Part shown: in pieces, positions 34,051 through 42,017 of the stretch | Layout: each line of letters begins with the position of its first letter | How positions within the stretch are numbered: the first letter of the stretch is position 1 | Source of the DNA: Hymenobacter sp. YIM 151858-1 | Lineage (GTDB): Bacteria > Bacteroidota > Bacteroidia > Cytophagales > Hymenobacteraceae | Assembly: GCF_025979705.1 (NCBI RefSeq) | Contig: NZ_CP110136.1 | Location: forward strand, 3,596,001-3,660,000 | Direction of reading: 5' to 3' | DNA: 64,000 nucleotides | Made by a program: the position numbers and the translations under genes | The notes under the pieces: generated by a model | Database searches by the model: none | What the model was told of the DNA's origin: nothing | What the model saw: only the letters and a program-made list of their open reading frames with translations

Positions 34051-34731
34051 ATGAAACTAACAGCTTCCCCCTTCCACCCACACACCGGCGCGCTGCTGCC
34101 GGTGTACCGCGACGCCTACCTGCGCGGCGATTTATCGCGCCAGCACACCGCCGCCGTTGATGCTTACCTGAAAGCCAACCGTGCCCTGGCCGACGAAACC
34201 CTAGGTCGGTTCTACGATTTGCGCCAGCAGGGCGAGGCCGTACGGCCCCGGGGCTGGGTGCAGCGGCAGCTCGAGCTTATTCGCACCGAGCCCGAGCGCC
34301 TGCGCCGCCGCGCCGCCGTGCTGGTAACCGGGGCAGCGCTGGCCGGCGGGGCCGTAATGGCCAACGCCAACCTGCCGAACCGCAACCTGCCCGTACCCGA
34401 CGCCACCGAAGCTACCTTACCGGCCGCGGCCGCAGGTAGCAGCGCCGCCATGCGCTACGTAACGGTGAAGGGCCGCATTTTGGGCGAAAACGGCCAGCCC
34501 CTGGTAGGCGCCACCGTGCTCGACAAAGCCACTGGCTTGGGGGCCGGCACCGATGCTCAGGGCAACTACGCCCTGCGCCTGCCCGCCGGCGAGGCGGCCC
34601 GGTTGCAGTTTGGCTACGCCGGCTACACCGAAGAGGAACTGCCCCTTGATGCCCGCTTTACCCGCACCGTAACCCTGCTACCCCGCGAAGAAACACCCGG
34701 GCGCAAAGCCCGCCGCTGGTGGATTTTCTAA
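34051..34731 (+). CDS. Membrane protein with carboxypeptidase-like regulatory domain
   Basis: 226 residues from ATG 34051. The N-terminal 85 residues are cytoplasmic and resemble a zinc-less anti-sigma/zf-HC2-like helical region (HTAAVDAYLKANRALADE). A membrane segment at about 88-105 (RAAVLVTGAALAGGAVM) is followed by a CarboxypepD_reg-like beta-sandwich (VKGRILGENGQPLVGATV, TDAQGNYALRLPAGE, LQFGYAGYTEEEL). Such a layout occurs in envelope sensors and in anti-sigma factors of Bacteroidota; no sigma gene is adjacent. Ends at a perfect bidirectional terminator. Confidence 0.75.
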   Translation: MKLTASPFHPHTGALLPVYRDAYLRGDLSRQHTAAVDAYLKANRALADETLGRFYDLRQQGEAVRPRGWVQRQLELIRTEPERLRRRAAVLVTGAALAGGAVMANANLPNRNLPVPDATEATLPAAAAGSSAAMRYVTVKGRILGENGQPLVGATVLDKATGLGAGTDAQGNYALRLPAGEAARLQFGYAGYTEEELPLDARFTRTVTLLPREETPGRKARRWWIF

Positions 34732-34773
34732 CACCCGCAAACTCGCCGCTTGCTCCTGCACGGAGCGTGGCCA

Positions 34774-34822
34774 GCCAACAAAAAACCCGCAGCGCCCTAG
34801 GTGCTGCGGGTTTTTTGTTGGC
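34774..34822. terminator. Bidirectional terminator with CCTAGG in the loop
   Basis: A perfect 20-bp stem (34774-34793 with 34803-34822) includes A6/T6 blocks, so it has T-rich exits on both strands. The nine-base loop GCCCTAGGT holds a complete CCTAGG. Confidence 0.92.
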
Positions 34823-34837
34823 CTGGGGCCTAAACAC

Positions 34838-35878
34838 TTATTGGTACTGAATGTACAAGGGCTTGGGGTCGAGCTCGGCCAGCACCTCCTTGGGCGTCAT
34901 CATGTGGTGAGGCGCCGGGCGCGGGTCGTACTCGTAAAACAGCTTGAAGCCGGTGAACTGCACGGGCTCCTTCACGATGTAGTCGCGGTACGAGTCCTTC
35001 TTCAGGATGGGGTTGCCCCAGCCGTCCATGTGCATTACCACCTGCACGCGCGGGTCGAGCTTGATGTTTTTGTAGTTGGTAATCATGCCCTGCGTGAAGC
35101 GGTGCACGATGAGCACCTTCGGGGGCAGCTTGTTTTCCGAAACGATGCGGGCCAGGAAGTTGATGGCGTAGTTAACGTCCTTCGCGTCGTAGGTACCGAT
35201 TTTGCGGTTGGGCTTAACCTTCTTGGTTTTCAGGGCAAACTCCGGGTCGATGCCCAGGTGAATGTCGGGCGACTTCAGGTACTGCTCCAGCTTGGGCAGC
35301 TCGCTTTCCAGGTCGCTCCAGCCCACCTGCACGTCCAGAAACAGGATGCAGTTGTTTTCGCGGGCCCACTTGATAACCTCCTCGATGGTAGCCTTGGAGT
35401 TCATCAGGCGGTACTTGCCGTCCTTGCCCGGGCTGCCCTGGGCCGTGATGGTTACGTTGTGCAAAGCGGGCTGAACCGGGATGCTCGGGTCGGCTTCCTG
35501 CCACTCCTTCTGCACCTTCCGGAACTTGGCCAGCATCTGCTCTTTGGGCTCGCGGCCCAAAATGCCCATGCCCTTCGAGCGGATGTTGCCATAGAAAGCA
35601 ATAATGCGCTTGCCCGGCAGAATGGAGCCCGGCAACTGCCCGCTGGCGCGCACAATGGAGTCGGCCTTAAGCGAGTCGCGGCGCATGGCCTCGCGCTTCA
35701 GCTGCACCGAGTCGATAACGACGGGTTTGGCCGCAGCGGCCTCGGCGGTGGTGGCAGCGTTGCCCTCGGCATCGGTGCGGGTGCCGCAGCCGGGGAGCAG
35801 GGTGGTAAGAAACAGGCCCAGTGCGGGAAGCACGACGGCCTTTAAGCGGGAAGCGTAAGCGAAATCAGTCACTAGCAA
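34838..35878 (-). CDS. Lipoprotein, TIM-barrel-like, unknown function
   Basis: 346 residues. Signal peptide with lipobox LLPGC (Cys31), an Ala/Thr linker, then a large alpha/beta domain with RIIAFYGNIRSKGMGILG, NNCILFLDVQVGWSDLESEL, DIHLGIDPEFALK, KVLIVHRFTQGMI and VQVVMHMDGWGNP. The succession of beta strands ending in acidic or His residues (FLDVQVG, GIDPEF, VHRFT, MHMDG) suggests a (beta/alpha)8 hydrolase-like fold. Family name not recalled. Outer-membrane or periplasmic lipoprotein. Confidence 0.75.
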   Translation of the reverse strand: MLVTDFAYASRLKAVVLPALGLFLTTLLPGCGTRTDAEGNAATTAEAAAAKPVVIDSVQLKREAMRRDSLKADSIVRASGQLPGSILPGKRIIAFYGNIRSKGMGILGREPKEQMLAKFRKVQKEWQEADPSIPVQPALHNVTITAQGSPGKDGKYRLMNSKATIEEVIKWARENNCILFLDVQVGWSDLESELPKLEQYLKSPDIHLGIDPEFALKTKKVKPNRKIGTYDAKDVNYAINFLARIVSENKLPPKVLIVHRFTQGMITNYKNIKLDPRVQVVMHMDGWGNPILKKDSYRDYIVKEPVQFTGFKLFYEYDPRPAPHHMMTPKEVLAELDPKPLYIQYQ

Positions 35879-35967
35879 GCGGTTGATGGGCAGAAGACTG
35901 TCTCAAAGTTAGGGCCTTTTTCAGGAACCCTTAGCCCGAAAGCGCTTAGGCGTAGTTAAATCGGTGT

Positions 35968-36007
35968 TAAAAAAGCAGGCCCGCCCCGGCGAGGGAGCGG
36001 GCCTGCT
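35968..36007 (-). terminator. Terminator of the BlaR1-like gene
   Basis: AGCAGGCCCGC (35974-35984) pairs with 35997-36007. The minus-strand exit is a T6 run. Located 13 bases past the stop of the 36021 gene. Confidence 0.85.
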
Positions 36008-36020
36008 GGTGCCATCAGGA

Positions 36021-37340
36021 CTACAAGGCAAACGAAATGGGGATGGTGTAGGCAACCCGCACCGGCCTCCCGTTTTGCTCGCCGGGTATCCAGCGGCCTG
36101 GCAACTGCTGCACCGCGCGCACCGCAGCCTGGTTCAGGGCGTCGGCCAGGGGCTGCTGGGCCTTGTCGGCTACCTCGATGCCTTTGAGCACTTCGGCGCC
36201 GCTGATCCGGCCATCGGGCTCAACCACAAAATGCACAAACACCTTGCCCGCAAGCTTTGCCGCGGCCGCCTCGGCGGGGTACTTCACGGTAGTGCCTAGG
36301 TCGTGCATCAGGTGCGACATGCCGCCCTGGTATTCCGGCATCTTATCGACGCGGCTGTGTACCTGCTCGGTGCCCCGGTACATCGGCGGGGCAGGTGGCG
36401 GAGGCGGGGCCACCGGTGCCTCGGGTGCTGCGGGCGGCGGGGGCGGGGGCGTGCCAAGCGAGTTCATCTTCTCGCAGGCCACCAGCATCAGCACGGTGGC
36501 GGCCATGGGCAGCACGGCCCATTTGCGCCAGGCCGCGGTGCTTTGGAGGTGGTGTAACATACGAATGCGGTTGAGGGTGTTGGAAGTGGCAAACGTGTGG
36601 GCAAGTGCAGGCGCCGATTGCCAGGCAGCGGTGGCCTGTTGGGCGAGCAAACGGGCGTAGCTGCCCGGCTCTTTAGCGCCCGGCTCACCTAGGGCAGCGG
36701 CATCGGCGAGGTATTCGTGGGTAAGCGCCAGGGCGCGCGGGTAGCAGTACATAAGCGGGCTGAACCACAAGGCCGCGCGGCAGAGCTCCAGCCACAGGCG
36801 GTCGGCGCTGTGGCCTTGGCGCACGTGGGCCAGCTCGTGCATCAGCACCTGCTCGGCCTCAGCGGCGGAAAGCGGGGCGGTGTCATCCCAATACACGGTG
36901 CGGCCAAACGAGCTTACCGGCAGCTGCCCACCCGTGAGGCGCAGCGTGTAGCCGGGCCGGGCTATAGCAGGCAGGCGGCGGGTGAGCAGCCACAGCCTAC
37001 CTAGGCGCAGGCCCAGCAGCAGCAGGCTTGCTGCCGCGCCGCTTATGTAAAGCACCAATAGCCAATCAGTTGTGCGGGCAATGGCTTGCGGGCCGGCGCC
37101 TACGTGCAGCACCGGCAGCACCACCGTGGGCATGCCCAGTTTGCGCACGGCCGCCGCTACGGGCCACCATTGCTCCCAGGGTAGCAGCGGGGCCAGGGCA
37201 GCAAGCAAGGGCGTGAGCAGCAGGTAGGCGCGGTTGTAGCCGAAGCATGCCTCGCGCCGGAGCACCGCCCAGTACAGCAGCCAGCAAGCACCCAGGCACA
37301 GGGTGCTTTGCCACATCCAGTTAAGCAGGCTTGGCATCAT
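36021..37340 (-). CDS. BlaR1-type M56 peptidase fused to a TonB C-terminal domain
   Basis: 439 residues. Three N-terminal membrane helices (about 5-27, 37-55, 92-115), then the zinc peptidase core MHELAHVRQGH (His168, Glu169, His172), a further membrane helix near 272-288, a Pro-rich linker, and a TonB_C domain (about 345-439: VKYPAEAAAAKLAGKVFVHF, VEPDGRISGAEVLKGI). M56 sensors cleave BlaI-family repressors; the TonB domain replaces the penicillin-sensor domain of classical BlaR1. Overlaps blaI by 20 bases, so the two are translationally coupled. Confidence 0.9.
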   Translation of the reverse strand: MMPSLLNWMWQSTLCLGACWLLYWAVLRREACFGYNRAYLLLTPLLAALAPLLPWEQWWPVAAAVRKLGMPTVVLPVLHVGAGPQAIARTTDWLLVLYISGAAASLLLLGLRLGRLWLLTRRLPAIARPGYTLRLTGGQLPVSSFGRTVYWDDTAPLSAAEAEQVLMHELAHVRQGHSADRLWLELCRAALWFSPLMYCYPRALALTHEYLADAAALGEPGAKEPGSYARLLAQQATAAWQSAPALAHTFATSNTLNRIRMLHHLQSTAAWRKWAVLPMAATVLMLVACEKMNSLGTPPPPPPAAPEAPVAPPPPPAPPMYRGTEQVHSRVDKMPEYQGGMSHLMHDLGTTVKYPAEAAAAKLAGKVFVHFVVEPDGRISGAEVLKGIEVADKAQQPLADALNQAAVRAVQQLPGRWIPGEQNGRPVRVAYTIPISFAL

Positions 37341-37740
37341 CGTCGGCGGGGTGGGGTGGTTGGTTGAGGTCGTGCTGGGCGTGGCGCAGCAGCTCGTCGA
37401 GCTCTTGCGCGGTCAGGTTTTCTTCCTTCGCGAAAAAGGAAACTAGGCGGCCGAAGGAGTTGCCGAAGTACCCGCCCAACAGCTTGCGCAAGGAGTGGCG
37501 GCGGTAATCATCCTGCACTACCAGGGCGTGGTAGCGGTAGGTGCGCCCGAAGGCCTCGTGGCCCACGTAGCCCTTTTGCTCCAGAATGCGGATGATGGTG
37601 GATACTGTGTTGTAGGCGGGTTGCGGGCTGGGCATTTCGGCCAGCACCTCCTTCACGAAGGCCGGACCCAGGCGCCAGAGCACCTGCATTACCTGCTCTT
37701 CGGCGCGGGTTAGTTCGGGTAGTTTTTCCATGGGCGACAT
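37321..37740 (-). CDS. BlaI/MecI/CopY-family repressor
   Basis: 139 residues (or 136 from the internal ATG at 37731). Winged-helix start LPELTRAEEQVMQVLWRLG, then PSPQPAYNTVSTIIRILEQK with the recognition helix, and a dimerisation tail. Such repressors are inactivated by proteolysis from the partner M56 sensor, which is encoded downstream. The upstream AACTAA/TTAGTT repeats are a probable autoregulatory operator. Confidence 0.92.
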   Translation of the reverse strand: MSPMEKLPELTRAEEQVMQVLWRLGPAFVKEVLAEMPSPQPAYNTVSTIIRILEQKGYVGHEAFGRTYRYHALVVQDDYRRHSLRKLLGGYFGNSFGRLVSFFAKEENLTAQELDELLRHAQHDLNQPPHPADDDAKPA

Positions 37741-37754
37741 CAGTGAGCTAAACG

Positions 37755-37796
37755 TACAACTAATTATTTAGTTATGAAACTAATCTTGTAGTTGTA
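37755..37796. promoter_or_regulatory. Probable BlaI-family operator
   Basis: TACAACTA (37755-37762) and TAGTTGTA (37789-37796) are exact inverted copies. Inside, AACTAA (37758-37763) with TTAGTT (37768-37773) forms another dyad and AACTAA recurs at 37778-37783. This cluster begins 15 bases upstream of the repressor start codon, matching the usual TACA...TGTA-like BlaI sites. Confidence 0.65.
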
Positions 37797-37968
37797 TGGG
37801 TGTGTCGCCCGATTTCAGCCAACAATGGCACCTTTTAAATCCCTGGGTGGGTGCGGCCTAACGGTGCGTGGCACCGCCCCGCCGCGCGATACGGCTCTTT
37901 TTGGCTGCGCCGCGAAATCTTTTGCCTGCTGAGGTGTTGAGGGAAGACCAATCAGAACTAACTCCTCC

Positions 37969-39198
37969 GTGATACAGAACAAGCTTTTTCAGCGGTTTGC
38001 GCGCTACGCCTGGCTGCTCTCCACGGCCCTGCTGCTGGTGCCTACGCCCAGTTGCCAGAAAGAATCGGCCGCTAAGCCGGCACCGCCCACAACGCCGCAA
38101 GCCCCTGAGCCCACCGGCGGCCGGCTTATCAGCAGCACGCTTATCGGCGAGTACGACCAACGCACGCTGGCGGGCCGCGTGGCCTCGGTGCCGCTGGTAG
38201 GTGCCCTGGCCCAACATCCCATTAAGGTGTACAAGCTGACCTACAGCACGCGCAACACCGATGGGCAGGATATTACCGCCTCGGGGGCGCTGCTGGTGCC
38301 GGTTACCACCAAGGCTTTGCCGCTGCTAAGCTACCAGCACGGCACCATCTCGCCATCATCCGAAAGCATGGCGCCATCTTACTACAGCTCGAGCAGCGAG
38401 GTATGGTCGGCGGTATCGGTGCTGGCTTCCACGGGCTACATCGTATCGGCTCCCGATTACATCGGCTACGGTGCCTCCAAGGCCCTGCCGCACCCCTACG
38501 AGCACGCGCCGTCGCTGGCGTCGGCTTCGCTGGATATGCTGCGGGCGGCGCGCGAGTTCTGCCAAAAGCAGCAGGTACAGCTCAACAAGAAGAACTTCCT
38601 GCTGGGCTACTCCGAAGGCGGCTTTGCTACCATGGCCCTGCACAAGCTGATTGAGGAGCAGGCCAGCAACGAGTTTACCGTTACGGCCAGCGCGCCGGGC
38701 GCCGGGGCTTACCACAAAACGGCCTTTGCCAAGTATATCCTCAACTCCACGCAGCCGCTCAATTTCCTGAACTCCTACGTGTGGGTGCTGAACACCTACA
38801 ACCGCGTGTACGATATCCGGCGGCCGCTTACGCACTACTACAACCAGCCCTACGCCACGCAGCTGCAGAGCAACCCCTTTACTGCGGTGCCGAAACAGGT
38901 GCAGCAGCTCTTTACCGAGAGCTTCCGGACGAGCGTGCTCAACAACAACGACGCGCCGATGAGCACCGCCTTCCGCAACAACGACGTGTACGACTGGAAG
39001 CCCAAAGCCCCGCTGGCCCTCTTCCACGGCACCGCCGACGACTACGTGCCGTTCTTCAACTCGCAGGATGCTTACGATGCCATGCGCGCCAAAGGAGCCA
39101 CGCAGGTGCAGCTGCGGCCCATTCAGGGCGGCAACCACTTCAGCGCGGCAGGAGCCTATACGTTGGAGGCGTTTGGCTTCATTTCGCAGTATTACTAG
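37969..39198 (+). CDS. Secreted alpha/beta hydrolase (lipase-like) lipoprotein
   Basis: 409 residues from GTG 37969. Signal with lipobox PTPSC (Cys29). The alpha/beta hydrolase core shows YQHGTISPS near 123-131, the nucleophile elbow GYSEGG with Ser215, an acid at Asp357/358 (HGTADDYVP) and the catalytic His390 (GGNHF). The domain resembles secretory lipases and prolyl-oligopeptidase-like esterases. It hydrolyses an unknown ester, probably at the cell surface. Ends at a very strong hairpin. Confidence 0.85.
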   Translation: MIQNKLFQRFARYAWLLSTALLLVPTPSCQKESAAKPAPPTTPQAPEPTGGRLISSTLIGEYDQRTLAGRVASVPLVGALAQHPIKVYKLTYSTRNTDGQDITASGALLVPVTTKALPLLSYQHGTISPSSESMAPSYYSSSSEVWSAVSVLASTGYIVSAPDYIGYGASKALPHPYEHAPSLASASLDMLRAAREFCQKQQVQLNKKNFLLGYSEGGFATMALHKLIEEQASNEFTVTASAPGAGAYHKTAFAKYILNSTQPLNFLNSYVWVLNTYNRVYDIRRPLTHYYNQPYATQLQSNPFTAVPKQVQQLFTESFRTSVLNNNDAPMSTAFRNNDVYDWKPKAPLALFHGTADDYVPFFNSQDAYDAMRAKGATQVQLRPIQGGNHFSAAGAYTLEAFGFISQYY

Positions 39199-39219
39199 CA
39201 CCTAGGCAGCTTCCGGATC

Positions 39220-39270
39220 AAAAACGCGGCCCCGGCTCCTGCTGTTTGCAGGAGCCGGGGCCGCGTTTTT
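39220..39270. terminator. Bidirectional terminator, 23-bp perfect stem
   Basis: 39220-39242 pairs without mismatch with 39248-39270 across loop TGTTT. A5 and T6 tracts border the stem on both strands. It sits between the hydrolase gene and the convergent outer-membrane protein gene. Confidence 0.92.
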
Positions 39271-39288
39271 TGGGCAGTATGCATGCTA

Positions 39289-40092
39289 CTACCGCGTGCC
39301 GGGCGGCGGGGTAGGCTCGAAGGTTTTCAGCCGGATGGGCACGCCCAGCATCAGCCCCACGCTTGAGCCGCGCACCCGGAACTGCTCGGTGCCGTGGCCG
39401 CGGTTGTAGCGGTAATCAAGGTCTACTTTAAGCATGTCCGTCAGGCCTTGGTTCAGGAAGAGCGTCAGGTTCAGCTTTTCCTTGCCCAGGCGGTAAAAGC
39501 GCGCCGTAACGCCGCCTGTTACGAATGCGCCCACCTTGTTTACCAGCCGGGCACGTTGCACTTCCGTAATCGTATCGGCCATAAAGCTGATGGATGATAC
39601 AGCCGTTCCGTCGTTGATTTGCCGCCTGTAGTTCAGTCCGCCGCCACCGTACACCGACAGTCCCACGCTGTAATTGTAGAGGGTTTGTTCGGGGTTGATG
39701 GGCGTGAAATTGAACCGTTTGACCTCGTGGTGCAGCAGCACGGGTAGCCGGTGCACTTCGTCGCCCGAGGTCGAAAAGCTGTATACGGTGCCGTACGTGT
39801 TGTTGCTGTACGCTTGCGGCATAAAAATGCGGTGGCCCCGACCCATCATGCCCGACGAGTACCCCACCGATACGGCCGTTTTTTGGTTCAGCTGCAAGCG
39901 CAACATAGGCGAAACCAGCCAATGAAGCCGGAACTGATGCCCCGTGAGCGGGCCATTGCCCAGGCCGAAATGCGCCCCTTCAGCGTAGCTGTAGTGCGGC
40001 CCGCCTTGCAAATCAAGATAAAGCTTGCGCTGGGCGTGGGCGACTATGCCAAGAAAAAATAGGCAGCAAAAGATAATTAAATGAAAGCGCAT
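39289..40092 (-). CDS. Secreted/outer-membrane protein of unknown function
   Basis: 267 residues from ATG 40092 (MRFHLIIFCCLFFLGIVAHA), a clear signal peptide. Alternating hydrophobic segments (LRLQLNQKTAVSVGYSSG, LYNYSVGLSVYGGGGLNY, GAFVTGGVTARFYRLGKEKL, SSVGLMLGVPIRL) indicate a beta-barrel of about 10-12 strands. The C-terminus (PPPGTR) has no aromatic ending. GC is lower than in most neighbours, and there is no CCTAGG. Confidence 0.72.
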   Translation of the reverse strand: MRFHLIIFCCLFFLGIVAHAQRKLYLDLQGGPHYSYAEGAHFGLGNGPLTGHQFRLHWLVSPMLRLQLNQKTAVSVGYSSGMMGRGHRIFMPQAYSNNTYGTVYSFSTSGDEVHRLPVLLHHEVKRFNFTPINPEQTLYNYSVGLSVYGGGGLNYRRQINDGTAVSSISFMADTITEVQRARLVNKVGAFVTGGVTARFYRLGKEKLNLTLFLNQGLTDMLKVDLDYRYNRGHGTEQFRVRGSSVGLMLGVPIRLKTFEPTPPPGTR

Positions 40093-40100
40093 AATAGGCA

Positions 40101-40135
40101 AAAAAGCCTGGCAACTCTGGGTAAGAGTTGCCAGG
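40101..40135 (-). terminator. Terminator of the 40145 lipoprotein gene
   Basis: CCTGGCAACTCT (40107-40118) pairs perfectly with 40124-40135; minus-strand exit through T5-T6. Confidence 0.85.
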
Positions 40136-40144
40136 TAATTTGTA

Positions 40145-41296
40145 TTACAAATGAGTTATTTGCAGTGCTGGTCCTACAATCCTGCCATCCAAATCTGAAA
40201 ATTGTACTTTGCAATCATAGCTCTTTAACCCGCGGCTTGATTCGTAATAACGTTTGGTTACCTTGCTCCTATTGGACTCGTTAGGAGTTGGGATTTTGAA
40301 ATTATAATAGGTCGTAGCGTCAGCGCTCCAGCTTGTTTCGCACATTGGCAACCATTTTACCGTCGGCTGTGGTGTCAAAGTAACCGCTGGATTCTGTGCC
40401 CACCATATTCCGAATGATTTGACTTGGCTTTCTCCTTTGGCAACAATTGAAAAATAAATACCTACGCTTTGATATACAAGCTTGCAATCCAGTCGTTGAC
40501 TACGGCTATATTGTATCCCCTTCTCGTCCTTATTTGCAGGGGCATTGCTGCCGCAACCGATGCCTGATCCGGCGCCGATGGTGAAGCTACTGCTGCTCGA
40601 CGGTGCGCCTTCTACGCCTGCGTCTTGAAGCTCAAAAACATTTTGGGTAGTAGGATACCAAAAAATCTCCGGCGAATTGGGTTGCTCGCTGATTAGCTCG
40701 TCGTAGATTTCGCCATTGTCCACCGCAGTGTAATACAAGTGGTTGGTGGCGGGATCGAGGCGGTAAATGTCGTCACCAATTTGGATCGTCATGTCAGGCG
40801 ATAAGATGGTGGCGAGGTATTCGTCCTCGATGTAGTTTTGTTCGTCAACGGGCGTATTATACACAATAGGCGTGTAGTCGCCTTCCAGAGTGGGTTGATC
40901 CACAATGTTTTGAGCGGGGTTAGCCGCTGATTCGGAGCCACTGGCCGCTATGTTCTTTTTTTGCTTGGCTTTGGCTGCGCGCAACGAGAAAAAGTTGTGG
41001 TCTTTTTCCCACTTTTCCAGGTGCGCTTCCAACGACATGCCTACCGGTACGTTACCGATTTGGTGAATCGTTCGCTCGAAGTCCTTGCGCGTATCAAATT
41101 TCAGGAACTTGCCATTACGAACCGGTTTTGGTTCTTTGGCAAGCTTGGCATCGGTTTGCGCAGCCGAAGCCTTAACTCCCGAGGGCAAGGTTTCTTCGTG
41201 TTGGCAAGCAGTTGTAGATAGCAGCAAGCCCAGGCTTATAACTGCAGAAGCTTTGCCCAGAAAGGCAAAAGAGGGGGGGGGTAAACGTAGACACAA
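40145..41296 (-). CDS. Orphan lipoprotein in low-GC DNA; start unclear
   Basis: About 383 residues if a TTG at 41296 starts it. There is no in-frame ATG near the signal: the next one lies well inside, and the reading extends upstream to 41410 without a good start. The N-terminal part runs through three Pro codons made by a nine-base C tract, then SAVISLGLLLSTTAC (lipobox). The mature part has an acidic helix region (FERTIHQIGNVPVGM) and a C-terminal beta region with two Cys pairs (GIGCGS, RLDCKLVYQS, PMCETSW, SYDCKVQF). No family recognised. GC is clearly below that of the window, and codon use differs (TTT, AAA, ATT common). Confidence 0.65.
   Translation of the reverse strand: MCLRLPPPSFAFLGKASAVISLGLLLSTTACQHEETLPSGVKASAAQTDAKLAKEPKPVRNGKFLKFDTRKDFERTIHQIGNVPVGMSLEAHLEKWEKDHNFFSLRAAKAKQKKNIAASGSESAANPAQNIVDQPTLEGDYTPIVYNTPVDEQNYIEDEYLATILSPDMTIQIGDDIYRLDPATNHLYYTAVDNGEIYDELISEQPNSPEIFWYPTTQNVFELQDAGVEGAPSSSSSFTIGAGSGIGCGSNAPANKDEKGIQYSRSQRLDCKLVYQSVGIYFSIVAKGESQVKSFGIWWAQNPAVTLTPQPTVKWLPMCETSWSADATTYYNFKIPTPNESNRSKVTKRYYESSRGLKSYDCKVQFSDLDGRIVGPALQITHL
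41273..41281. repeat. Nine-base G tract at the start of the lipoprotein gene
   Basis: Nine consecutive G on the plus strand (C on the coding strand) lie 16 bases into the proposed coding region. Upstream of the tract a GTG (GTGTCTACG) is one frame away. With eight C it would be in frame with the signal peptide. A simple slippage target. Confidence 0.8.
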
Positions 41297-41623
41297 TAAA
41301 AATGTGAGTGGATTAAAGATCGGCTCGTTTCTACTGATCAGGATGAATACTAAAGCCGTAATAATTACTTGCAAGTAATAGGTGCAGTGATTTACTGTTA
41401 ATATGAACAAATAATCACTGCGGCAAATATCAGGAACGTTTACTTAAAACAAATAGGCGAGTATAAATATTTTTCCTTAAATATGTATATACATTATAAG
41501 ATCGTGCATTGATTGGAGTGATGGTATCTTGTTGTTTTGATAATTAAGAAGTTGAATGGATTAATTTTAATTTTGAGTAATTAGGATGTTGCTTGGAGAG
41601 CAAGCTAAAAGGAGGCCTAGATA
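41297..41623. other. AT-rich non-coding stretch
   Basis: About 330 bases with low GC (TAAATATGTATATACATTAT near 41475-41495). It probably carries the promoter of the 40145 gene on the minus strand at its left end. The rest shows no gene or strong hairpin. The AT content contrasts with both flanks and suggests foreign or decaying DNA. Confidence 0.5.
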
Positions 41624-41998
41624 TCACTGCCTCAATTCGTTAAGTTGATGAGCTGGCGCGGGACTGATGGCCTGCCGCAGCCAGCAGCCCGTTAGTGCAG
41701 CCAGGCCGCCCACCAAACCGGCAAGTACCGCCGCTACCAGCACCACCGCCCAGCCCTGCCCACCTAGGGGCAACAGCTCGGCTACACGGTTGGCTAGGTG
41801 GCCGCCGTTGCGTACGTATAAGTAAGCCGCGGGCAGCAGCCAACCCAGGGCCGCTCCGCCAAAGCCGGCACCAAAAGCCTGGCCGCCGCGACGGGCCAGC
41901 AAGGCACCTAGGAGCAAGGCTACCGCGGCCTGCGCCCACCAGGGCAAAAAGAGTTGGGGTACGGCCGCCAGCACCAGTATTGCCAGGAAGAGTTTCAT
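41624..41998 (-). CDS. Small polytopic membrane protein
   Basis: 124 residues with about four membrane segments (LFLAILVLAAVPQLFL, QAAVALLLGALLA, GAGFGGAALGWLLPAAYLYV, AVVLVAAVLAGLVGGLAAL). The tail is short and polar. No family recognised. It ends the possible operon that starts with the penicillin acylase gene (20-base gap). Two CCTAGG copies encode Leu-Gly. Confidence 0.68.
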   Translation of the reverse strand: MKLFLAILVLAAVPQLFLPWWAQAAVALLLGALLARRGGQAFGAGFGGAALGWLLPAAYLYVRNGGHLANRVAELLPLGGQGWAVVLVAAVLAGLVGGLAALTGCWLRQAISPAPAHQLNELRQ

Positions 41999-42017
41999 AC
42001 CAGAAAAGGCTAGGTGG

